This document shows positions 1 to 6,250 of a stretch of DNA of 11,656 nt, one piece after another. A model generated the notes under the pieces. That model was given only the letters and a program-made list of their open reading frames with translations, was not told the DNA's origin and made no database searches. The DNA is from Sphingobacteriaceae bacterium. Its GTDB lineage: Bacteria > Bacteroidota > Bacteroidia > B-17B0 > Aurantibacillaceae. Position 1 is the first letter of the stretch. Each line of letters opens with the position of its first letter. The position numbers and the translations under genes were made by a program. The stretch spans positions 1-11,656 of the forward strand of contig JANYCL010000032.1 in NCBI GenBank assembly GCA_025360355.1, read 5' to 3'.

Positions 1-150
1 CATGATATTAACGTAGATGCTAAAGATGCAAAAGTAAATATTGATAAGAACGGGATCCATGTAAAATCAAACGGAACAGATGTAAATGTGAATTCAAACG
101 GAATCCACATCGATACTAAAGGAGAAAAAGGTGATAAAGGAGAGAAATGA
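1..150 (+). CDS. C-terminal end of a repeat-rich protein with a collagen-like tail (partial)
   Basis: This is the last 49 codons of a gene that starts before the window; the frame is open from base 1 to a TGA at 148-150. The visible protein is hydrophilic and repetitive: alternating Val/Ile/Asn/Asp residues with two NGIH units (NGIHVKSNG, NGIHIDTKG) about 17 residues apart, the sort of pattern seen in beta-strand or beta-helix repeats. It ends with three Gly-X-Y triplets, GEK GDK GEK. No catalytic motif is visible and I do not recognise the family. A surface or adhesin-like protein is possible, but that is inference from composition only. The Gly-X-Y rhythm continues in frame after the TGA (to a TAA at 196-198), so the annotated stop may be recent or leaky. 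Confidence 0.7.
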   Translation, partial: HDINVDAKDAKVNIDKNGIHVKSNGTDVNVNSNGIHIDTKGEKGDKGEK

Positions 151-337
151 GGGACTGAAGGGACGAAAGGGATTGAAGAGACAAAAAGAATAAAATAAAT
201 TGTAACTTTTATGACGTGGTAACCGTCTTAAAATAAAATGTTCTTTTTTTGTGCCTTTTGAACTTATTACGCATTACAGTGTAATACTTAAAGAAAATAA
301 AGCATATGTGAAGTTGGTTTATGGTTTAACAAATAAG

Positions 338-370
338 AGCTCCGTTTCATGTTCGGGGCTTTTGTTTTTG
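338..370 (+). terminator. Rho-independent terminator-like hairpin
   Basis: A 7-bp stem AGCTCCG (338-344) / CGGGGCT (354-360), with one G-T wobble and a 9-nt loop, is followed directly by TTTGTTTTT. It lies about 190 bp after the partial gene that ends at 150, so it could end that transcript or that of an unrecognised small RNA in 200-337. I saw no known RNA family there. Confidence 0.45.
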
Positions 371-545
371 GACTCACCCCCCAACCCCCTCTCTATGAAA
401 AATAGAGAGGGGGAGAAGAGGCAAGCATACCAAGCTAAAACACTTGGAGAAATAAATTCTTTTGAGAATAATAATTCCAAAAAACTCTCTTAAGTAAGAA
501 TGTATCGTCCCTCTCTACTGGTAGAGAGGGATAAGAGGGTGAGTC
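371..545. repeat. Inverted-repeat intergenic element with two internal hairpins
   Basis: The element is bounded by GACTCACCC at 371-379 and its exact reverse complement GGGTGAGTC at 537-545. Inside each end is a hairpin: CCCCCTCTCTAT (385-396) with ATAGAGAGGGGG (402-413), a perfect 12-bp stem with a 5-nt loop, and CCCTCTCTAC (509-518) with GTAGAGAGGG (521-530), a perfect 10-bp stem. The two hairpins share the same core (CCTCTCTA). The central 414-508 is AT-rich and has no convincing gene. This looks like a small non-coding dispersed element (MITE or REP-like); more GACTCACC copies lie at 2881 and 2898. A GTG-started frame of 80 codons across 251-493 runs through the hairpins and is judged spurious. 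Confidence 0.6.
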
Positions 546-644
546 AGAAGAATGCTTTATCGATTTAAATAAAATAAACTTAGCAATCAGTCAATTAAAA
601 GGGATTTAACAAGGTTAATATTTCTAATACCCGCCTTTTTGGGT

Positions 645-652
645 TATCTTCA
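645..652 (+). promoter_or_regulatory. Possible degenerate -7 element upstream of the T9SS protein gene
   Basis: TATCTTCA, 20 bp before the ATG at 673, resembles the Bacteroidota -7 element TAnnTTTG but departs from it at the last two bases. No TTG or TTTG lies at a suitable distance upstream, so the call is weak. The rest of 546-644 is AT-rich and shows nothing else I can support. Confidence 0.2.
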
Positions 653-672
653 CATTCTAAAAAAAATTACAA

Positions 673-2829
673 ATGAAAAAACAATTACTCAGTATTTTAA
701 TTCTATTAATTATGTTTGTTGCAAATAATACATTTGCGCAAAACAGATCTGACAATGTTTCAACATCCGGCGCTCATTCTTTTAATAAAGCGTCAATTAA
801 CGCTAAATTGATTCCGTCTGCTGTTCCTTCAACAACAACATCTAGTTGTATGTCTATTAATTTACCTACACCTTCTGGCTGGACACTTGTAAATTACGGA
901 ACCGGTACACCTATTTTTAAAGATGGTTTCGTGAATGGACCAAATATTTATAATGACAAAGAAAAAGCAATGTACTTCGATGCTTCTGCAAGCGCCAATA
1001 CTATGATTACACAAGTGTATGTTGGTTTCGCTAAAGCATATGCTGCAACTCCTACAAAAACTGTTGCTATTAGATTTTATGATGGTACATCAGGAACTCC
1101 GGGAGCGACAATTGGTTCAGGAACTTTAAGTATGGCAACTATTATGACCGACGTAACTAATAATCAGTATTCATTGATCATTTTCGGTACACCACTTACT
1201 TTACCTGTTTCTAAAAAGTTTTTTGCCAGTGTTGATATTACAGCACTTTCATTTACTACTGCAACTAAAGATTCATTAAGCATTGTAAGTAATTCAGATC
1301 CTCAAACAACACCAACAGCAACATGGGAAAGACAGAGCGACAATCTTTGGTATAAATATAACAGTGCTTCTTCCTGGTTACTTAATATTTCATTATTAAT
1401 TCACCCCTTCTTAACTCAAGCTCCTATTGCTGCAAGTATCACAATTCCAACAGGAACTCTTTGTACAGGACAAAGTATTACTTACAACTCTGCAGGATCA
1501 ACAAGTCCGGGAACTTACTCTTGGTTTTTTGGTGCTGCAACAACATCAACTACAACAGGAGTAACAGCTAACACTTCTTATACAAGTGCGGGCACTTATA
1601 CTACACAAATGGTAGTTCAGGATGCTTGTGGTTCGTTCGGTATTGCAACAAAAACAATAAATGTAAATCTTTCGCCAACAGCAAACGCTTCTACATCACA
1701 AACCATCACTTGTACTTTACCAACTGCAAACTTAAGCGGTTCAGGCGTTAGTACATATACATGGACTGGTCCTGGAATTACTTCAGGAGGAAATACTGCA
1801 AATCCTACAGCTAATATGCCGGGAACTTATTCTTTAACCGGAACAACTGCAGGTTGTATTTCAAATGTAGCAACTGTAATTTTAACTTCTAATACTGTTG
1901 CGCCTGTAGTTTCAATTGCTTCTTCTCCAACTGCAATTTGTATTGGAAATTCGGCGACTTTAACCGCAAACGGTGCTAATACTTACACATGGAGCACTAG
2001 TTCAACAGCTACCAGTATAGCTGTTTCTCCAACTACAACAACTAATTATATTTTAACCGGAACAAACACCACTAACGGATGTTTCGGTACAACAAACTTT
2101 AACTTAACAGTTAATAATCTTCCAATTGTAACTGCAAGTTCTCCTACCCCAGCGTGTACTGGAGGCACAGGTTGTTTACTTGGGGGAGGCGCAGGCACAT
2201 TTTCTTGGGCAGGACCTTGTGGTTTCACCTCAAATCTTCAGGCCCCATGTTTTCCTTTTAATTTAGTTTGTCAGTGTGCTTACACATTAACAGGAACAGA
2301 TGCTAACGGTTGTGTGAATACGGCAACAACTTGTATTGCTATTAATCCTTTACCAACTGTAACAGCTAATTCAACAGCTTCTCTAATTTGTGTTGGTTCA
2401 TCAGTTACCTTAAACGGTGGCGGTGCAACGACTTATACATGGAGCGGATCTGTAAGTGACGGTGTTACATTTTCACCAACTGTTACCAATACATATACAG
2501 TTACAGGAACTGACGTGAATGGTTGTATGAATACTGCTGCGTTAAGTGTAACAGTTTCTGCTTGTACAGGAATTAATAATGTGAGTGAAAACATTGCGCA
2601 GTTTGTGGTTTATCCAAATCCTAATAGCGGTGATTTCACAATTTCTTTAACAGGAACAAACAAAACACCTTCTGTTGAGATCTATAATACCATTGGTAAA
2701 TTAGTTTACAAAGATATTTTAACTGCTGAGAAAAATAATTTCAATACTAATTTAGCAGCAGGCATTTACTTTATAAATATTATTGATAACGGTAAAGTGA
2801 TCGCAACACAAAAATTGATCTGCAAATAA
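673..2829 (+). CDS. Exported T9SS substrate with PKD and Ig/PKD-like repeats
   Basis: This 718-residue protein starts with a clear signal peptide (residues 1-22: MKKQ, a hydrophobic core, then FAQ). Residues about 60-245 form a Thr/Ser-rich beta domain I do not recognise. A PKD-type domain follows at about 250-333 (SYTSAGTYTTQMVVQDACG), then four repeat units of about 70-75 residues (starting near 335, 412, 484 and 561) with the recurring motifs YTW, LTGT or VTGTD, and NGC. Residues 647-718 are a type A sorting domain (VYPNPNSGDF, YNTIGKLVY, AAGIYFI), which directs export by the type IX system and surface anchoring or release. Most units carry two cysteines, but unit 3 (residues 491-554) carries eight. 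No enzymatic motif is visible, so a structural, adhesive or binding role is inferred. The gene stands alone, between a repeat-filled gap and a strong terminator. Confidence 0.88.
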   Translation: MKKQLLSILILLIMFVANNTFAQNRSDNVSTSGAHSFNKASINAKLIPSAVPSTTTSSCMSINLPTPSGWTLVNYGTGTPIFKDGFVNGPNIYNDKEKAMYFDASASANTMITQVYVGFAKAYAATPTKTVAIRFYDGTSGTPGATIGSGTLSMATIMTDVTNNQYSLIIFGTPLTLPVSKKFFASVDITALSFTTATKDSLSIVSNSDPQTTPTATWERQSDNLWYKYNSASSWLLNISLLIHPFLTQAPIAASITIPTGTLCTGQSITYNSAGSTSPGTYSWFFGAATTSTTTGVTANTSYTSAGTYTTQMVVQDACGSFGIATKTINVNLSPTANASTSQTITCTLPTANLSGSGVSTYTWTGPGITSGGNTANPTANMPGTYSLTGTTAGCISNVATVILTSNTVAPVVSIASSPTAICIGNSATLTANGANTYTWSTSSTATSIAVSPTTTTNYILTGTNTTNGCFGTTNFNLTVNNLPIVTASSPTPACTGGTGCLLGGGAGTFSWAGPCGFTSNLQAPCFPFNLVCQCAYTLTGTDANGCVNTATTCIAINPLPTVTANSTASLICVGSSVTLNGGGATTYTWSGSVSDGVTFSPTVTNTYTVTGTDVNGCMNTAALSVTVSACTGINNVSENIAQFVVYPNPNSGDFTISLTGTNKTPSVEIYNTIGKLVYKDILTAEKNNFNTNLAAGIYFINIIDNGKVIATQKLICK

Positions 2830-2844
2830 TAGTTTCCTCCTTAT

Positions 2845-2879
2845 TAAAAAAGGCTGTCTGTTAGGACGGCCTTTTTTTT
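2845..2879 (+). terminator. Rho-independent terminator of the T9SS protein gene
   Basis: Stem AGGCTGTC (2851-2858) / GACGGCCT (2865-2872), 8 bp with one G-T wobble and a 6-nt loop, is preceded by a run of A and followed by T8. It begins 16 bp after the TAA at 2827-2829. Flanking A and T runs make it partly bidirectional, so it may also serve the convergent fic gene. Confidence 0.85.
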
Positions 2880-3058
2880 GGACTCACCGCACGTTTCGAC
2901 TCACCCAGGATGCAGACCGGGGGAATGTAAAACCTCGGTATAGCGAACTCTAATATTCAGAAAAAACGGAGGGAGATGTGATAAATGGATATAGACCTCG
3001 GTACACCGAGGTTTGAGATCTGAATCAATCCCGATAGCTATCTGTACAGGATGACAGG
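2880..3058. repeat. Mosaic of short dispersed repeats in the convergent gap
   Basis: No gene is visible between the terminator and the fic stop. The stretch contains two GACTCACC units (2881-2888; 2898-2906 with a third C), matching the ends of the 371-545 element. It also has two direct copies of ACCTCGGTA (2932-2940, 2995-3003), the second forming a perfect 8-bp hairpin ACCTCGGT/ACCGAGGT (2995-3002 / 3005-3012), and the 10-bp palindrome GATAGCTATC (3033-3042). It reads as accumulated fragments of Bacteroidota-type intergenic repeats rather than one element. Confidence 0.5.
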
Positions 3059-3068
3059 TGTAACGAGC

Positions 3069-4181
3069 TTATCTTAATATATAATTGGTGCTTCGTCCTC
3101 CGGCTTCTTCTTTTTTCAATATTTTTTTCTTCGTCAGATCTTGTATATCACGGAGTGCGGTATCGGGCGAGCACTTTGTTATTTTTGCCCACTTAGATGT
3201 ATTTAATTTCCCGTCGAAACCATCAAATAATTTATTGATCATAAAGCGCTGCCGTTCATTTATTCCGTTATCCTTATGCTTATCCCAGAATTTTGTTTTT
3301 TGTAATATGGCTTGCAAGCGCACATCCGTAGCGTTAAGCGCACGCCTTAAACAACTCAGATACCAGGTTAGCCATTCAGTTATGTCGAGCCCGCCCTTTT
3401 GGGTTTTTTCTAATACCTCATAATACTTTTTGCGCTCAAGACGTATCTGCGCCGACATACTGAAAAACCGTTTCGAATGATCGTCGGCTTTTGTCAGCTG
3501 CATATCCGCTATGGCACGCGCCATCCGACCATTCCCGTCGTCAAACGGATGTATAGTAATGAACCTCAAATGCGCGATGCCTGATTTTAGAACAGGATCG
3601 GTGTTTTGTTTCTGACCGAACCATTTTAAAAAACGATTCATTTCTTTTTTCAACACTTTTGCATCCGGCGCTTCGTAGTGTATTTTTTCTTTTCCCATCG
3701 CCCCCGAAACTACCTGCATCGGGCCCTTATCATTTTTACGCCAGTTACCAGTCGTTATTTTATGCATGCCGCTCCGGCCGGACGGAAATAAAGAAGAATG
3801 CCAGCCAAATAATCTATCGGCACTTAAAGGTTTATTATAGTTCTGAGTAGCATCCAGCATCATTTCAACAACACCGTCCACTTCCTTACCTGCCCGTACC
3901 ATCCCTGCAACAGCCAGGCCCATATGACGGGCTACCGATGAGCGCACTTCGGCGGCATTCAGTAATTCGCCTTCAATTTCGTTCGATTTCAGGATGTCGC
4001 TGGTAATGGTTTCCATGGCTTCTTCATTGCGCATGGCAAAACCCAACAACTCCATATAACCTGAAAGACGGCCCTGTTTGTGTCGTACGTCTGCTAATAA
4101 AGGCAATAAGGCCTCAGTGTCCCAGGTGAAGTCCGGCCAGCCGTTTTTTTGATAGATATAGACAGGATGTATTCTCCGCAT
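3069..4181 (-). CDS. Fic family protein (DUF4172-type N-terminus, Fic core, C-terminal winged helix)
   Basis: Fic proteins usually transfer AMP from ATP to a hydroxyl group on a target protein. The core motif is complete at residues 211-222 (HPFDDGNGRMAR), with catalytic His211. An inhibitory-helix motif (S/T)xxxE(G/N) is present N-terminally as SNEIEG (66-71), as in Fic proteins that hold themselves off through an N-terminal helix. The first 60 or so residues (YIYQKNGWPDFTWD) resemble the DUF4172 region. Residues about 306-370 look like a winged helix: a helix SPDTALRDIQDLTKK and a wing GGRSTNY. The 370-residue length suits this architecture. The ATG at 4181 is the first possible start because an in-frame TAA (4182-4184) directly precedes it. 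The gene's first codons form part of a repeated 11-mer array, suggesting autoregulation. Its interior is GC-rich (60-62% in two 60-bp lines counted, against 28-33% in two lines of asnB), suggesting transfer. The target is unknown. Confidence 0.9.
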   Translation of the reverse strand: MRRIHPVYIYQKNGWPDFTWDTEALLPLLADVRHKQGRLSGYMELLGFAMRNEEAMETITSDILKSNEIEGELLNAAEVRSSVARHMGLAVAGMVRAGKEVDGVVEMMLDATQNYNKPLSADRLFGWHSSLFPSGRSGMHKITTGNWRKNDKGPMQVVSGAMGKEKIHYEAPDAKVLKKEMNRFLKWFGQKQNTDPVLKSGIAHLRFITIHPFDDGNGRMARAIADMQLTKADDHSKRFFSMSAQIRLERKKYYEVLEKTQKGGLDITEWLTWYLSCLRRALNATDVRLQAILQKTKFWDKHKDNGINERQRFMINKLFDGFDGKLNTSKWAKITKCSPDTALRDIQDLTKKKILKKEEAGGRSTNYILR

Positions 4182-4277
4182 TTATGCGGTAAATATACAA
4201 CCTATTCTCCGCATTTTCAAATTTATTCTCCGCGTTTTTGCGGAGATTAGCTGGTTTATTCTCCGCACAAGCCTTTA
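4170..4277. promoter_or_regulatory. Putative operator array: two spacing-matched 54-bp units of TGCGGAGAATA sites
   Basis: On the plus strand TATTCTCCGC(A/G) occurs at 4170-4180, 4203-4213, 4224-4234 and 4257-4267. Opposed copies occur at 4185-4195 (TGCGGTAAATA) and 4239-4249 (TGCGGAGATTA). Each 54-bp unit (from 4170 and from 4224) is an inverted pair with a 4-nt centre, a 7-nt spacer, then a single site. The spacers TACAACC and GCTGGTT are unrelated although their lengths are identical. Same-direction sites are 33, 21 and 33 bp apart, close to whole helical turns. The array spans the likely fic promoter, leader and codons 1-4. It is probably a binding site for a dimeric regulator; the Fic protein's own winged helix is the nearest candidate. 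Confidence 0.6.
4218..4225 (-). promoter_or_regulatory. Candidate -7 element for fic
   Basis: Read on the minus strand this is TAAATTTG, a perfect match to the Bacteroidota -7 element TAnnTTTG. It would place the transcript start near 4211-4214, giving a leader of about 30 nt. No TTTG lies at the -33 distance. Instead the inverted pair 4224-4249 fills the space where the -33 contact would be, as expected for a repressible or activator-dependent promoter. Confidence 0.45.
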
Positions 4278-4298
4278 ATAAACCGGTACGGAAGGCTT
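4269..4298 (-). other. Inverted repeat just after asnB, weak terminator candidate
   Basis: AAGCCTT (4269-4275) and AAGGCTT (4292-4298) can form a 7-bp stem with a 16-nt loop, 10 bp past the asnB stop. No U-run follows on the minus strand, so intrinsic termination is doubtful. The loop contains the palindrome ACCGGT. Confidence 0.25.
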
Positions 4299-4308
4299 CG
4301 GGTGCGGG

Positions 4309-6216
4309 TTAGAACACCTTCTTCCACAAAGCCAATACATAAAACTTATACAACAGCTTAATTTCCTTAGTCCCTGCTTTTCCGGAATCGAATTGCTGTT
4401 TTAAATTATCAAGTTTTATAAAAGGAAGATCGGTTTTATTTAGCGAATCAAAGATCATTTTATAGTTCCCTCCTATCCATTCATTCATTGGGGTTTCAAA
4501 ACCTTTTTTATCGTAGCGTTCGTAAATTTCCTGAGGTAATTTTTCTTTTACAGCTTCACGCAGAAAATATTTAGAAACACCTTTCTGCATTTTACGGTTG
4601 CCGTTAATTGAGAACATTAAATTTATTAATTCAATATCATCACTAAAAGGCGTACGGCTTTCTACACTGTGCCACATACCGCAACGGTCCTCACATTTTA
4701 AAAATGATTTTAAACGCGCATTGGTAATATCATAAGCTAATTGATCATTTACTTTGCCTAAATATTTTGTGGGATTATGGACGGGATAAGAATTAATATA
4801 ATTCTTGTCGACATAAGAACCGATCTCGTTCAAATAAGTATTGTGATTCGCTTTTATTTTTTCTTTAATGAATAATCCAAAAGGAGATTCAATTGTTTTT
4901 TTACTTTGAATTAAGTCTCTTGTGAATCCGAAAACATTCCCATAACTCAATAAATAATTCCACTTCGCCACAAAATGATGATGATAGCCCGCGAAAATTT
5001 CATCGGCTCCTTGTCCGTCTAAAACAACTTTAATATTATTTTGTTTAGCGAGTTCCATTACTTTGTATTGCGCGTAAGTACTCGTATCCCAAATGGGAAC
5101 ATCCTGCGCATACACTAATGTTTCTAATTCTTTAAATAAACCATTCGCATTTGGTTCAACTGTTTTGTGAACACAATTAACTTTGCCAGCCACCAAACGC
5201 GCATAATAACTTTCATCTATCTTTTCATTCTTAAAAACAGAGGTAAATAAATAAACAGGATTCTTTTGTTCCATTAATACAGCTAAAGCAGAACTATCTA
5301 TCCCGCCACTCAAACAAGAACCAACAGGAACATCACTGCGCAAACGCAAATTAACAGCGTTGGTTAATTTTTCTTTTACTTGAGCGATCAATTCCTCATT
5401 ACTTTGTAGATCGGTACTGTAATCGTATTCAGGATCTAATTTAAACCAGCAAGCTGTATTGAAGGAGTGATTTTTTAAATTGTATTTTAAATAATAACCG
5501 GGCCACAATTCGCTTATCCCCTCGAAGAAATTATTTTCTTCCGCCTCCATCCTATTATTAATTAAATAATCGTGCAATGCTTTTTTATTTATTCTTGCTT
5601 TTACAATTCCACCTTTTACCAATGCTTTTTGTTCACTGGCAAACGCAAAAGTATTTTCATTGTCGGAATAATAAAAAGGTTTTACACCAAAACGGTCGCG
5701 CGAACAAAATAATTCCTGCTTCTCTTCGTCGTAAATGCAAAACGACCACATGCCATTGAATTTATCCAAACAATCGGTTCCCCAATGTTTGTAAGCATAT
5801 AAAATAACTTCTGTATCACTTGTCGAAACAAATTTTGCGCCTTCTGCTTCTAATTCTTTTTTTAATTCGAGGTAATTATAAATTTCACCGTTATAAGTGA
5901 TCCATAATTTACCATCCTGTAAAGCCATTGGCTGATGACCGGTTTCACTAAGATCGAGAATAGATAAACGGCGATGCGCAAAAGCTAAATGAAAATCGCC
6001 ATTTGCCTCTGAAATATTTTTTTGCGGAATATAATTTAGTCCGGGTTTTAAAGAAGGTGTATCGTTTGAAGAACAAGGAACAGTATTTTCTCCAACCAAT
6101 AAAAAACCTTCTCCATCAGGGCCGCGGTGTTTAATTGCCTGAGAGGTTTTAAAGATCGTTTCCTTTAAATTAAGAGAATTTTTATTTTTCAGGACAATGC
6201 CTGCGATTCCGCACAT
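4309..6216 (-). CDS. asnB: Asparagine synthase (glutamine-hydrolysing)
   Basis: This cytoplasmic enzyme converts aspartate, glutamine and ATP to asparagine, glutamate, AMP and PPi. The N-terminal glutaminase domain begins with the required Cys2 (MCGIAGIV), which fixes the start, and shows RGPDG (31-35), YNGEIYNY (108-115) and SDTE (133-136). The C-terminal synthetase domain has the ATP pyrophosphatase loop SGGIDSS (303-309) and GQGADEIFAGY (401-411). At 635 residues it is longer than the compact E. coli type. Part of the extra length lies between RGPDGEG (31-37) and HRRLSI (81-86), a Ser/Asn/Pro-rich insertion of roughly 30 residues. The gene follows the signal-peptide protein by 34 bp on the same strand and may be co-transcribed with it. 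A perfect inverted repeat lies 8 bp upstream of the ATG. Such enzymes can also amidate other substrates in surface-polysaccharide clusters, but no such cluster is seen here. Confidence 0.92.
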   Translation of the reverse strand: MCGIAGIVLKNKNSLNLKETIFKTSQAIKHRGPDGEGFLLVGENTVPCSSNDTPSLKPGLNYIPQKNISEANGDFHLAFAHRRLSILDLSETGHQPMALQDGKLWITYNGEIYNYLELKKELEAEGAKFVSTSDTEVILYAYKHWGTDCLDKFNGMWSFCIYDEEKQELFCSRDRFGVKPFYYSDNENTFAFASEQKALVKGGIVKARINKKALHDYLINNRMEAEENNFFEGISELWPGYYLKYNLKNHSFNTACWFKLDPEYDYSTDLQSNEELIAQVKEKLTNAVNLRLRSDVPVGSCLSGGIDSSALAVLMEQKNPVYLFTSVFKNEKIDESYYARLVAGKVNCVHKTVEPNANGLFKELETLVYAQDVPIWDTSTYAQYKVMELAKQNNIKVVLDGQGADEIFAGYHHHFVAKWNYLLSYGNVFGFTRDLIQSKKTIESPFGLFIKEKIKANHNTYLNEIGSYVDKNYINSYPVHNPTKYLGKVNDQLAYDITNARLKSFLKCEDRCGMWHSVESRTPFSDDIELINLMFSINGNRKMQKGVSKYFLREAVKEKLPQEIYERYDKKGFETPMNEWIGGNYKMIFDSLNKTDLPFIKLDNLKQQFDSGKAGTKEIKLLYKFYVLALWKKVF

Positions 6217-6223
6217 AGTTTGA

Positions 6224-6244
6224 TTTGAAGATTAATTCTTCAAA
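6224..6244 (-). promoter_or_regulatory. Perfect inverted repeat immediately upstream of asnB
   Basis: TTTGAAGA (6224-6231) and TCTTCAAA (6237-6244) are exact reverse complements around a 5-nt centre. The repeat sits 7 bp from the asnB ATG and 6 bp from the preceding stop codon. It could be an operator or an intercistronic mRNA hairpin covering the ribosome-binding region. No U-run follows, so it is not a normal terminator. Confidence 0.4.
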
Positions 6245-6250
6245 GGGTAA

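Noticed and set aside
199..337. Possible small RNA before the terminator-like hairpin (palindrome ATTACA-G-TGTAAT at 273-285, short stem at 213-226)
   Set aside because: No promoter match and no recognisable RNA family; the stems are short and isolated.
251..493. GTG-started open frame of 80 codons
   Set aside because: It runs through the terminator-like hairpin and the inverted-repeat element, has no recognisable domain, and its composition follows the repeats.
2046..2228. Minus-strand open frame within the T9SS gene
   Set aside because: Antisense shadow of a repeat-rich coding region, with no start signal or known domain.
1420..2570. Repeated segments that might suggest a CRISPR or tandem DNA array
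   Set aside because: The repetition is at protein level (Ig/PKD-like units of about 70-75 residues), with diverged DNA and no spacers.
3085..3423. Plus-strand open frame of 112 codons opposite fic
   Set aside because: It lies entirely antisense to a well-supported Fic gene; Ser/Phe-rich low-complexity translation.
3659..3850. Plus-strand open frame opposite fic
   Set aside because: Antisense shadow in the GC-rich part of fic, with no independent support.
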